Shown here piece by piece: positions 33,833 to 44,763 of a stretch of 64,000 nt of DNA (its first letter is position 1; every line of letters starts with the position of its first letter). The notes beneath the pieces are model-generated. The model was not told the origin of the DNA and did no database searches. It was given only the letters and a program-made list of their open reading frames with translations. Origin of the DNA: Cephalotrichum gorgonifer (Eukaryota; Ascomycota; Sordariomycetes; Microascales; Microascaceae). Where the stretch lies: positions 62,001-126,000 of the forward strand of contig ONZQ02000006.1 in the NCBI GenBank assembly GCA_900312665.1, written 5' to 3'. The translations under genes were made by a program, and so were the position numbers.

Positions 33833-36800
33833 TGTTACGCGTATTATCGTGGAACCGGGGGGGGAGGACGAAACGTTCGACTCTTTCGAAGAGATGAACT
33901 GAACAGGCGAAAGGAAGAAAAGGTTGAGAAGTTTAGGGTAAAGGTCGAACCGAAGTATGGTATGGTATGGGGAGGGCGCGTCGTGTTATAAGGGACACGC
34001 AGATCCAATCGCCGTTGCTAATGCAGCAGGGAAGAGCTTACAAGGACGGACGGGACGGAGAACTGAGGGGGTGCGTACCGCTCTTGCTGGAGCAAATAGC
34101 CTTTTTGGGGAAAGTATTGAGAGAAGGGACCCCTGCAGATGGCTGAAATGGAAGCGAGACGGGGGAATGACCGGTGGGTGGGTGGGCGGACGGAAGAAGG
34201 ATCTTCACTTTCATCCAGATCCGGGGAAAAGGGGCGGGGGGAGTGAGTACCAGTCACTAAGAAACTGTGGGGGAAGAGCGAGCAAGCTGCCTCGGATTAC
34301 CCCTCCTGTTGGTAAGCTTAATACCAAGTCTGACTATACTAGTGTACTGAGCACGAGTATACTACTTTAGCATGAGTATAGGTACAAGTGGGACAGAGGA
34401 GACTTAATCAAAGCGGGAGAATGGAGACGGGCTCGCCGCCCCATGCCTCCGGACCATAGCTTATTGGCCGACGGGCCTAGGGAAGAAGGAATGGAAGGCA
34501 CACCAAGCGAGAGAAGATCCGCATGGAGGGGTGCGAAGTGGGCCTCGTAATGGGACTTATTTGTAGAGTCGTAATGTCGAAAATGAAGTGGATGGGCGGA
34601 GCGGGGGCCGAAGGGGAGATGGGAAGAGAAGAATGAGAAAAGGGGGGGAGGGTTCGCCCCAAGGCCACAGCACCACGCCGGACCCAACGGTTAGCTTATT
34701 TCTTTGGGAAGACGACATAGCTTTACCATGGTTATATGAGTACGATAATACTCGCAACTTGTATTTGCAACCTTTGGGTGTTGAATTTGCCATCCCACTC
34801 ATGCTCAAGCTAACACAAGAAAGTTTTCTATATTTTATTCCAGTCTTTGAGGTCGGGTTTGGACTCTTCCTGGTGGTTCAAGAATTTAGAAACCAGCTCG
34901 CCTAAATTTACCCCGAGAAGCTGGTCTCGATCTCACAAGAAATACTGACGGGCGTTACCGGGTGAAGTATCCATGAAACTTGCATCTTACTCGTACGAGC
35001 GGAGGGTACATATCTTGCTTCTTACAAGGACTCGAAGCTGGCACCTGCACGTCTCGCCCCTCCCCAAAACGGTTGCGCCTCTCCGCTGAGCCGCAGTGCA
35101 AGCGTGCCTTTCCATTTTGGGATGCAGCTGTGTGTGCCGGCGCAATGTTTTTTTTTCTCCTCGCGCCAACCCTGACGCCATCTTTTCTGACGGCGCAGCA
35201 CTAGCGCAAAATGTCGCCACGCCGGCCGGTGAGATCGGGGCAGGAAGAAGTGGTCCCGAGGCACTAGCGTCAGGACGAACGGAAGACGACATTGGCCCAC
35301 CAATCACGCGCCCCCGCTCTTTCCCACTTCGCCGTGTTGTTAGTGCGAGGACGAGTACCTGCTGAGCTCACTCATTTTTACGAGTTTCGCCCCCCTCGGG
35401 CTAAGGAGATCTGGAACTAAGATTGCGCTAAATCGGAGCTTCCGCGGGGGGTTGTAGCGAGGGCTAGACCCTGCTTGTTAAGGTTCGGATGAGGCCACGG
35501 CATCTACTCGTACGTGCGGTACAGGGAGGCGGTGGTCACCTGCGTTCGCGCCTAAGTACGAGTGCGAACTCTCGGGACTTCCAACGGGCGATGGGTTGCT
35601 TGCCTTCAGTTTCCAAGTAACCGAGTCAATCCCTGGAGAATGCTCGTCTCGGATAATATGGATATAAGATTATACATTACTCTCTTCAATACTTATATTT
35701 GCTTCTTGCGTCGTACATATGACGGGCGGGTCGTAGTTTGTGCCATGGCCCGAGCAACGCAGAGGGAGGTGTCAGTTACAATATACGACCACAGGCACAT
35801 GTACTCGTACACTGCAACGTGGTGTTGGATCGATTTGTAACAAGGCCCTTGTACGAGTACTGGTTCTGAAGCGGGGACACTCGCCAAGTGGGGACTGGAT
35901 GTTCGTTCAGACTTCGTTCGGACGGGTACGATTACAGGTTTTTATGACGCAACCGGGAGTGATGGCCCTCCATGGTGCATCTACAAGTAGGACAATCTCC
36001 AAAAGGCGTTGGCCAGCGAAGCACTTGTAACGGTGAAGGCGGGAACAACTCTGAAAGGCCAACCCAATCAGACCATCGGGAAATTCAAATGGTGAACCAG
36101 GGTCATCCTAAGTAACTCAATGTACCAGTGTACGGCAGGAACAACATACAAGGAATTGTGCAGCCCACATCCGGAAAAAGGTCCGGGGAAAAGAGCCAAT
36201 TGTAAAGAAAGAAAATGCCGGGGCCGTTGTTGAACAAGGACGGCGATGGGCTGTGTCGTCATTTTATAAAAACTTGTGGGTGTTGCTTATAAGTGGAGGA
36301 AGATGGCAGGACATCGTCATGATACCATTATTTTTTTTTTTTTCGTTTTATGGACTGTCGTTCAAAATCTCTTGGTGCCAAGATTTCGATGCCAAGGGCG
36401 GAGATTTTATACGACAGAGCCCCGGTAGGATGCTGCGGGCGGGACATCCAGGCCAAGGTCTTAAGCTTGGCATGAACCACTTGAGTAATGCTCGAGACTT
36501 CGATCTGACGATGCGCTCTCTGTCTTGCCCATTTCGCTGCGCAAGGATCAATATGAACGTTGACAGCGCAGTGTTGTTTTGCCGTCTGGATCAGTACCGA
36601 CTAAGTCGCATCCTGCAGATGGCTATTATACGTATTTCCATGGTTTACAGAAAAGGATATTTGAACGAGAAGTGGCCGCTGGGAATCGGCGTCTGATACC
36701 CCTACTTGTCATGTCCGAATCACTTTTAGGGGTATCGTAATGGGTCGTGCGACGGATCCTACAAAAAGTCCGGGCTCCACGACTGCGACGTAAGCATCAT

Positions 36801-38677
36801 TTCCCCGTCCCCACGGGGAGTTAGGGATTGGCTGGTCCATACATGTGGGCCGCGCCTGGAGTCCATCAATTGCACATCTCGGTAGGATATTTGAGGATTG
36901 GAGGAGGGGTGAGCCTGTCTCGGAGGAGGTGTGTGACCCGCCGGGACCATCTATTCCGCGTCTGAATAGGCAAAATGCCATGTTCCTGCCATTCTGATGT
37001 TTCGTGGGTCACCGCAGGCCCCATCCATCGATCCCACCGGCTCTTGTTTATGGTGCTTCCTTCCCGCTAAGATCCCGTGTCAATGACCTTTTCGCCGTCC
37101 CAACTTGTGCATGTATAATAACTAGAGGTGGTAGTATCCGGGCGTTGGGGCATCCGTTGATCGATTATGCCGTGTTACCTTAGTTTTGGGTGCGCAGGTT
37201 GACTTACAAGCTAGAAGTCGGAGGGAACTTATACATGTAGTATTAAAGTCTGGTCGCAAACGATGGACCGACTTCTCTGCACCTTGCTCACAAGGGAGCA
37301 AGAGAGACAAGCCCTCGATTGAGACCTACAAGGACGAATAATACAGACCCCGCATCGGATGGTACGGGGGGGTCGACGTGGTGTAACACACCTTTGGTGG
37401 AACTATTTGTGAGTGTGAGCGTGAGGGGAAGGTGGAGGTTGAGGTAAGTGATAGAAAGGATCGCATATCCCGTGTCGCGAGCAAATTGCATACATGCACG
37501 CTTCATCCACCATCCATCCATCCCATGCCCCGGCCACCATCAAGAAGAACCATCCGGCGCATCCGCGCAAGGACAGCATCCACCATTCATTGAGTGCCTG
37601 AGCCCACATGTACTTACTTGTATGTATTACACTACTAGCTATTTATATATAAAGTTGATGGACCCCCATCGAAGAAAAGGGTTTTTTTTTTGGGTGCGTG
37701 GGGAAATTGTGTCCATCAAGTTTACCTCCACGCTCTCTTTGATGGAGAAAGATCGAGATTTCAGCCGCCGTTGCCCGCCTCACAGATGGCAAGGGGTAGC
37801 TAGGTCCGCCTGTGCCGGTTTGCCGGTGGTGTGACGTCCTCCCGGGCCCGCGCCAAGCCCGATTTGCCGTGCTACCCCGTAATGTGACACCACTGGTGTA
37901 ACTCTGGTGTGGGCTCTTTGCCCTGTTCTGCAAATTAGCCGGTGCCCCGAAGAAGTAGCTGAGTAATACGAGTAACCTGTGCTCCATACTGGCGATCCTT
38001 TTGCTGGCTAGGCGTGAGCTCGGGGGATTTACGGGTATGCTCATTTACGTGATCTTTCAGTCATTCAGTTTTGCAATCATGTGGAGCATGATTGGCGTCT
38101 GGCGCGTTTTTTCTTCAGCTCCGCCGTCGTTTATCGTACGTTGGCCACTGTACTTGTACGTTCTTGTATTAGCAGAAAGCATATACCTTTATCGTACTCG
38201 TACTTTTGTTTCCCCCCCAAGACAATTCTTCCAGTTGTTTCGACGATCTCACTTGTATACCAAGTCAAATTCCAAGTAAAATGCCCCTCGAGCAACTGAT
38301 TCCGCAAACGGGAAGCGAATAGCCTAGCTTTTGTCCCGACTGTTATTGCTACTTGTAGTCTCGTCGCTGCACCAGATTGGAGAAATACCGCTCGACTAGC
38401 TACTCCACGCATTACAGGTACCTCGACCGAGTATTTGGGTAGTGATCAAACAACTCTGGCGCGCTGCTCACGGGGGGGTGAGTGAGGTGAGTTTTGGGGG
38501 GTGGGAGGCGACTGATCACCACCTTGTAAGGGCCAATCGGGCTGGCGGCGAAGCGCAGGCGAGAAAGCCCACCCAATGTGGAATATTTACGGGGACTACA
38601 TGAATTACATCATTGCCGGTCGATCCGGATGTCCACGTGTAATTGAACGGTGAGGATGGCAGGGCGGTGGTGGCGAT

Positions 38678-38694
38678 GGGGGGGGGGGGGGGGG
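38678..38694. repeat. Poly-G run (G17)
   Basis: Seventeen consecutive G occur in the gene desert. Similar runs lie at 46220-46232 (C13) and 46807-46822 (G16, in an NMT intron). Long poly-G is error-prone in sequencing, so the length is uncertain. Confidence 0.8.
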
Positions 38695-39280
38695 TATGAG
38701 TTGCCATCCTCTAGGCCGAGGCTTGGTGCTGTTTCCTTTTTGGGCTGCTTGAGCGAAGAAACTTCTGGAGGACGGGGTCTCGATTCCTACCGAGGAGGCA
38801 ACTGGGGTAGAGAGGGCAGACGACAGTGAGTTTGCGGGGTGCATGGGGAAGTGATGAAGCTCATCATTCTTCCCCATATTTCCTTTCCCTCCTCCACAAG
38901 TCCCCAATCCTCTTAGTCCGGGGAGAGTCTGGGGAGGAACTTCCCCATGGCGAACAGGCCCGTGAAATTGGATCGGGTGTGGCGTCTAGTCAAGGCCGGC
39001 CTATAATAAGCAACAGCCGTTTCAAGACATACTTTATGCCTTGAATAAACATCCAGAACAGGAACTAGAACTACTAGGCTCTCCCTCCCCCTAATCTCGA
39101 GCCTCGTGTGACCGGGTAGGTTTGCCGAGTTGACGACGAACTTAATACGATAGCGTATACTCCCCCGAGTCGTACTGAGTAGGATGTACGAGTATGGGTA
39201 CGAGTTCGGACTGAAGAGAGTGAGTACTCGTACAAGCATGAAAGCAGGGGCCTGAGACACACACCCCTTCATCCCCCCCG

Positions 39281-39300
39281 GCATACTCGTACGAGTATGC
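39281..39300. repeat. Perfect 20-bp palindrome
   Basis: GCATACTCGT is followed directly by its exact reverse complement, with no spacer. It contains both orientations of the dispersed 9-mer motif. It could be a dimeric protein-binding site, a transposon end remnant or a cruciform site; sequence alone does not decide. Confidence 0.9.
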
Positions 39301-39792
39301 ATACATAGTTAGCCCCAGACCCCTCGATATCTTGCTCATGCCTCCACTTGCCCTTCGTCCTAGCGCCATCTCAAATCTTAAACCAGCCCCACGTGAACGA
39401 CGGACGTTGAGCCCCACGATATCCTGAACCGTTACCCCTGAGGATTACGAACGCCCCCCTCGGCCAGTCATCTTCACAAGATCTAAAGGTCTGATTCCGT
39501 CTCCTGTGCGAGTGGAACTGGCCTCGTTTTCTCGTCGACCCCCTGGCGATGTTGACCCGATAGATACCCCATCGACTTTGAGGGGATGGTACGATGGAAA
39601 TAGAGGACGGGACGAGGCAAATGGCCAGAGGACCATAATTTCTTACTGGAAGGAGGCCAAAGCCGAATGGCATCGACTAATTTACGCGTTCTACGAGCGA
39701 GCATGGCCTCTACAAAACATACTGTGGAGCTTACCGGCGTCTTCAGGGTCCGAGACTTCCTGTATCTGCGTCATTGGTAGTGGGAGAGTCAC

Positions 39793-39822
39793 CGTGGCTT
39801 CTCGTGGCTTCTCGTGGCTTCT
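39793..39822. repeat. Three tandem copies of CGTGGCTTCT
   Basis: Three exact head-to-tail 10-bp units lie in non-coding DNA. This looks like a young slippage or duplication product. Confidence 0.85.
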
Positions 39823-40439
39823 CTGCGATATACCATACAGCATCTGAGTGGATGTGATGGTAGCAACTAGTCAGGAAAGCCCACGCGCAGACGAATTCCC
39901 GCTGGCGACTACCTCGGCTACGCTGCCTCGGAGGCTCTGCCGTCTACGAATACTCGCGAGGATGTCCCACGGCCCGAACTTGGCCAACCTCCGTTCGGGT
40001 ATCCGGGATGAGTGCTCGCGGGCACACGGCGTTCGAGAGCAGGTAGGGTGTATCAAATGATGTGAGTGACAGAGACAATCCCAAAAAGGCAGGTGTTCCT
40101 CAAGCCTTATATTCAAATCCGAGCCAACCCGTCGCACTTCTAAGTCCAGAACCTACCTACATTGGACCTTGCTCATTTTGCAGACCCACAAAGAACAAAT
40201 CAGCTCTCCTCGGGTGCCTTCAGCGCAGGAATTGCATGGCATCACAGCCTCAATACCCCCTATCATCCCCCGCGAATCCCTTGGCAGCAGTGACATCAGC
40301 ATCATGCGAAATGTTATCCCCGAGCCCACGTAATTACACCAAGTCCAATGCTATCCTTGCCACCAGCCCCCCAATAGCTCATGGTCGGATCCAAAGTCCA
40401 GTGAACACACTGCAGCATCGGATCGTCATTTCCCCCCGC

Positions 40440-40939
40440 CTAACCACCCCTATCAACCATCTCCTTCTGCGAAGCATACGGGTACGCGCCGGTCAAGTTG
40501 GTGTCCCAGGAGATAAGGTCATCGTTCGAGGTCCCCAGGATACTGCAGTGGAAGCTAGCCTGCGTGTTAGATGCGTCGGTGGAGCCGGCGCCTTTGTTTG
40601 GGGCCACGACGCCAGAGTAGACACCCGTGTCATTGGCGTTTAGGAGGGCGTGCGAGAAAGTATGCTCTGATATAGTGGGAAAAGGGGGGGAGGGGGGCTT
40701 ACACCAAAGGTCTAATACCTTGTCTGGGGTCGCAGGTGGCCGTGTCAACGAGCTAGACGACAGTCCGGGTGTAGATGCCCTCTTATCCATCGCGAACATT
40801 GAAGCAGACAAATTTGCGTCGACCCCTAGAGGCTCGGCCTTCGCCTGGCACTAAGAGCAATTTCCACCACGATACACACCCCATGAGCCAAGATAAGGGC
40901 CACAGGGGGGAGGTGTAGGACGAGGACGAAGATCTTCAT
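40440..40939 (-). CDS. Candidate small secreted protein (weak model)
   Basis: An ATG at 40939 opens a good signal peptide, MKIFVLVLHLPPVALILAHG, whose frame stops after 37 codons. A second frame from about 40853 to 40440 reads CQAKAEPLGVD...MDKR, a possible Kex2 site, then a Ser/Pro-rich stretch and NDTGVYSGVVAPNKGAGS...HCSILGTSNDD with two N-glycosylation sequons (NDT, NLT). Joining the two needs an intron of only 29 nt (GTGTGT...CTTAG), below the usual fungal minimum, or another junction. A further in-frame intron may lie at about 40660-40713. No family is recognised. It may be a real lineage-specific secreted protein or a decaying gene. Confidence 0.25.
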
Positions 40940-41251
40940 GGCTGAAAAGCCCTTGAGCCAGTCTATGCGAACTAATATTGTTGAAAATGGTTCGGATGTA
41001 CATAAGGGTCAAGTTGGTCATAATCATTGTTAGTTCACCCAGAAATGTTCCAACAGCATTTCAATTTCTCATCAAAGATTTCATTTACCAAGATGAAATT
41101 GAAGGCAAAAAACCCAACTTCACCAAGGTCGCTGAACTATCATACAAAGCACACCTCTCTCCCCCGCTGATCATTATTATATCCCGCTTGGGCACACCAG
41201 TGTTAACACAAAAATGAACGTTGTCTGCAGCCTCCTCCCAAACACCTTCTT

Positions 41252-43981
41252 CTAGGGTATGCAAAACTCGATCCAGCTGCCTAGGTAAGCAAGGCTGTGG
41301 CCAGCTTCCTCTTTCGCTCTGTAAATTTCTTCAAACTCGCGGTAGTTAAGCTTCCCGTATCCGCCTCTTACGATGGCTTCCGCCTCTTCCTTGTTCAGGC
41401 GATTCCATTTTGCGATGGGTTGGGGCGTAGGTACGTCGTCCTTGTCCTCGGACTTGAGGGATGTACTTTTGGATGACCCAGGTTCGTCGGACTCGGATTC
41501 GAGTAAAGCTGGGCATGGATGAGTCGGTATGTCGGCGTCGCTGTTGGGTCGGAACTGGGGGAGTGTCGGGTCATGGTATTCCCCATCCTCGGCTTCGCCC
41601 AGAATACCTGACTCCCCGGCCTCGGGCTTCTTAGTCTGGCCATTCGCGTCTTGCTCTGGTACTTCGGATGTGCCGTTCTTTTGTTCCTGCTCCGCGGAGA
41701 CGGCAGGATTCTCCGACACGCCATTCCGCCGCCTCTCTTCCGCCGCGTCACCTCCCTCCGCAGCCATAGAGCGCGCAATATCATCTCTGTACTTCTCTCT
41801 CTCCTCCCTCGTCTCCGCCACCTCCAGCGCAATGTCCTCCTTCTCCTTGAACAAGTGATCCAGCATCTCGTTGAACGCTTGCTGCGCAATCTGGTAAAGT
41901 ATCTCTTTCCCGGCATCCCTCTCGGCGTCGGGGATGTCCATCCCACCCCATCGCTCGGGTACCGTCCGGGATGATGTTGACACATTCGACCGTGTCTCTA
42001 CGTCCTCCGTGTCCCCCGCGAATCTCACCTTCGAGTTCGACCTGGACCTAGGCGATACGGCGGGAACTTCGGGCTGTGCCTCGCGTTCCTTAGCCCGTTC
42101 TAGGTCCTCGAGGGTACGTGCTAGGATGTCATCGTCGTCATGCCATCCTCGCGGCGCCCTCGCCCCTTCTTCCTCGTCGAGGTAGAATTGTCGCCTCCTC
42201 CAACGCTCGTGAAGCTGCCTCCTCGCGCGCCTCCTTGCCGATCGCTCCTGCTCTGGGTTATCTGGCGAGTCGGACGCGGTTACGCTGACGTGGACTTCAC
42301 CCTCGCCGTCATCGGGTATTGTAATTTGTACGGTCTGAACGCGGCGGCCCTGCGTAGGTGCATTCTCATCCCGCTGACCGCCCGATCCTGATGGGCTCGA
42401 TTCGCCGCCCTGGCCGTTTTCTCTCGTGGAGGTGGATGTCCCATTGTCGTGGTTGATACTTTGGTTGTCACCGCCTTCCAGTGGAGTGGTCTGGGCGTTC
42501 TCCGGCGCATTGATTGGGTTGGCCAGAGGCGCGAAGGCACCTTCTGCGTCTAGACTCGAGAGAATAGCTTGAATCGCAGATACATTCACCAGAGGGTCGA
42601 GAAGAGTCTCGGCATACGGAGCCGGTACACTAACTTGGAAGGTCTCGCCAGTCTCGTTTCCGTTGACGAATAGCCGGTTAAGGACGCTTCTTCTCGAGGC
42701 TGTGTCGCCACGCTCATCCCTGACCGCGTGGGTCCTGCCCGCCGGGAGGTCAACGTGTCCGTTAGGGTAGTAAACCTTCCCTTGAAGCCTATCAGGGTTG
42801 TGGTCGGGAGGGGGCATCCTAGTCAACTCCTGCCCGAAGAGGCTGCTCAGAGGTTGCCTGCTAGCGACCAGACGCTGCGCCTCCGTACTGGACATAACCT
42901 GGTCGTCGAGGCCGTCGAGCACGTCCTTGTGCATCTCTTTGAAGAGAACGTAGTATGCTCGAAACATGCGCAGGCAGTTCTTCCGGTCGATATACCCGTC
43001 GCCAGCAAGATCATAGCCCTTGAAGATCCGTTCCAGCTTGTCGCGCCGGTTCCTGAACGCAACTCCGTGGAGGAACTCGGTAAAACCGATGAGGCCATCG
43101 TTGTTTGTGTCGTAAAAGTCAAACATTCGCTCGTGGATCAGGTTGGGCGCCATGTGCTGAGACCCCCCTGATGGTATAAGGCACCGCTCAAATGTCTTGC
43201 GGTCCATGGCAAGACAGAGGTCATCCGGATCAAGTCTCCACTCAGTAGCTGCCATATAGGTCCACTGTTCCCAGTACGCCTCCAGTTCCGGACGCTCGAA
43301 GCCCGTTTCGCGCGACAGTTTCGACATGAGGCTCCTGCTGAGTGTCCGGTGCACAGAGTCCGGATCACCCGTGTACCACACCGGCTGCATCTGCCTAAGA
43401 CTCGACGGCGGGGCGGGAACCTTGATCTTGTAGAAGATGTGGGTCTTGTAGTGAAGACCCTGGGCCTCACAGGATTCGCAGAGGTCGAAATCGGCGCAGG
43501 TGGCGCATCGATAACGGATGCCGCGGATGGGCGCCATACTGCACGCATTGCACTGGCACCCTCTGTGAACACAGGCATTGCGGCGCGAATTGTCTTCTGA
43601 AACCCTAAACAGGAGGGTGACAATATTGTGGCCAGCACGTTGGGGTTGCGGCTCATTGTACCAGTCATCCATTCCATCGACTACAGTCTCGATCTCCTGG
43701 GCGGCTTGGTCGGCCGCGCCATCGTCCGTCGATGTTGTAGAGGGCGCAGGGCTGGAGCCTCGGGGGGCAGGTGTCGAGCGGGAGCGGCGTCGAGAGTTCC
43801 GCCGGGGGCGACGGACAGCATTACTGCGATGGAGAGCGCCGGAAGACCGTCCAAGCTCATCGCCGTGTATGTGATAGAAGTAGTAATAACCGGCGGATGC
43901 AAGCGCGGCGGTGGAAAGAAGCGCCGCGATCGCCGCGCGAGGGCGATTCAAGGCATCGTGGGACGGCACGGAAAACCACAT
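41252..43981 (-). CDS. ZZ-type zinc finger and EF-hand protein
   Basis: This is a fungal protein joining a ZZ zinc finger to calcium-binding EF-hands; its biochemical role is not established. It is a single exon of 909 residues. An N-terminal helix (about 15-36, AAIAALLSTAALASAGYYYF) may anchor it in a membrane. A ZZ finger lies at about 136-180 with Cys137, 144, 147, 159, 162, 168 and 171. EF-hand loops are at 291-302 (DTNNDGLIGFTE, full ligand set) and 324-335 (DLAGDGYIDRKN, weaker last position). The C-terminal half is acidic, disordered and Arg/Glu-rich with coiled-coil potential (EVAETREEREKYRDD), ending in a conserved-looking NYREFEEIYRAKEEAGHSLAYLGSW. Calcium-regulated adaptor function is inference. 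Confidence 0.87.
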   Translation of the reverse strand: MWFSVPSHDALNRPRAAIAALLSTAALASAGYYYFYHIHGDELGRSSGALHRSNAVRRPRRNSRRRSRSTPAPRGSSPAPSTTSTDDGAADQAAQEIETVVDGMDDWYNEPQPQRAGHNIVTLLFRVSEDNSRRNACVHRGCQCNACSMAPIRGIRYRCATCADFDLCESCEAQGLHYKTHIFYKIKVPAPPSSLRQMQPVWYTGDPDSVHRTLSRSLMSKLSRETGFERPELEAYWEQWTYMAATEWRLDPDDLCLAMDRKTFERCLIPSGGSQHMAPNLIHERMFDFYDTNNDGLIGFTEFLHGVAFRNRRDKLERIFKGYDLAGDGYIDRKNCLRMFRAYYVLFKEMHKDVLDGLDDQVMSSTEAQRLVASRQPLSSLFGQELTRMPPPDHNPDRLQGKVYYPNGHVDLPAGRTHAVRDERGDTASRRSVLNRLFVNGNETGETFQVSVPAPYAETLLDPLVNVSAIQAILSSLDAEGAFAPLANPINAPENAQTTPLEGGDNQSINHDNGTSTSTRENGQGGESSPSGSGGQRDENAPTQGRRVQTVQITIPDDGEGEVHVSVTASDSPDNPEQERSARRRARRQLHERWRRRQFYLDEEEGARAPRGWHDDDDILARTLEDLERAKEREAQPEVPAVSPRSRSNSKVRFAGDTEDVETRSNVSTSSRTVPERWGGMDIPDAERDAGKEILYQIAQQAFNEMLDHLFKEKEDIALEVAETREEREKYRDDIARSMAAEGGDAAEERRRNGVSENPAVSAEQEQKNGTSEVPEQDANGQTKKPEAGESGILGEAEDGEYHDPTLPQFRPNSDADIPTHPCPALLESESDEPGSSKSTSLKSEDKDDVPTPQPIAKWNRLNKEEAEAIVRGGYGKLNYREFEEIYRAKEEAGHSLAYLGSWIEFCIP

Positions 43982-44763
43982 GGTTGGTGGGCTAGCCGTG
44001 GCTACCTATTTCTAGGCATGAGAGAAATCGATATTAGTCTGAATATTAGATAAATCGAAGTCTTGCTTAAATGTATTCCGGAGCTTGTTAGACTACGAGC
44101 AGTGTGTTGGAGTGGCGGACCTGGAGTCTGGAACTTGATCTGTATGGTAATCAAGCTCGTAGAATTCTGCCGGGCGGTGGCGGCGACTCGTCAACGGACA
44201 GTGCCAATAATGGGCCCCAATAATGTGCAATATACTATGGAATTCTGGGCGTCTCATCAAGCCGAAAGGGGCAAGAGTACTCCGTACTTGTGTACTAATA
44301 GGCAAGCTTGGGGACATGGCTGGCGGGGAGAAAAGAAGGCCCAGCTGCTTGCATTCAGTATTAACATACGCTAGATCTCTAAGCTCGTATTCGTCCTCGT
44401 CACCACCCTACTAGGAAATGTCTATGTTCATACCAGCCCAAATCGTAACACCCACCTGACAAACTACCTTGGCCCTTTTCTGTGAGCTATCGTCAACAGC
44501 ACCGTACTCTCAAACACCCGAACTCCGTTGCTGGTGTAGGTCCCACTACCCGACTTAGCCCTTACGTATAATATACTTTTATATGGACTCTGGAATCGCC
44601 CATCTTACTCTCTAAGCTTCATAGCATATTTCTTTCGCTTTCCTCGATCAAGCCTCGACAAGATCCCTCAGGGATCAAAGAACAAGCGACGTGTGTCCTC
44701 TCCTCATAATCGATCCTAATCTCGGACAAGCCTTCACCCCAGTTGCCATTATTGCCGTGCATA
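43982..44763. other. Divergent intergenic region
   Basis: These 782 bp carry the promoters of the ZZ/EF-hand gene and the alpha/beta hydrolase gene. GAGTACTCCGTACTTGTGTAC near 44275 is a variant of the dispersed TAC-palindrome motif. No gene is seen. Confidence 0.5.

Larger units (their letters stand above)
34988..39300. repeat. Cluster of dispersed TACTCGTAC / GTACGAGTA motifs
   Basis: Exact 9-mers occur at 34988, 35505, 35801/35802 (within GTACTCGTAC), 35851, 38195, 39186, 39225 and twice within 39281-39300; further copies are at 17187 and 61983. One- or two-base variants (GTACTTGTAC, GTACGAGTG) lie between them. A given 9-mer on both strands is expected about 0.5 times in 64 kb, so the enrichment is roughly 20-fold. 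The 35801 and 35851 copies are reverse complements 50 bp apart and could pair. The role is unknown. Confidence 0.75.
33833..41251. other. Gene-poor 7.4-kb region with TACTCGTAC motifs
   Basis: No convincing long gene lies here. Features seen: a cluster of TACTCGTAC/GTACGAGTA motifs from 34988 to 39300, homopolymers (T13 at 36331-36343, G17 at 38678-38694), a threefold 10-bp repeat (39793-39822) and a candidate small secreted-protein gene near 40440-40939. Purine-rich DNA at 33840-34260 is probably the acetate transporter promoter and leader. Composition is mixed and not AT-skewed. Confidence 0.5.
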
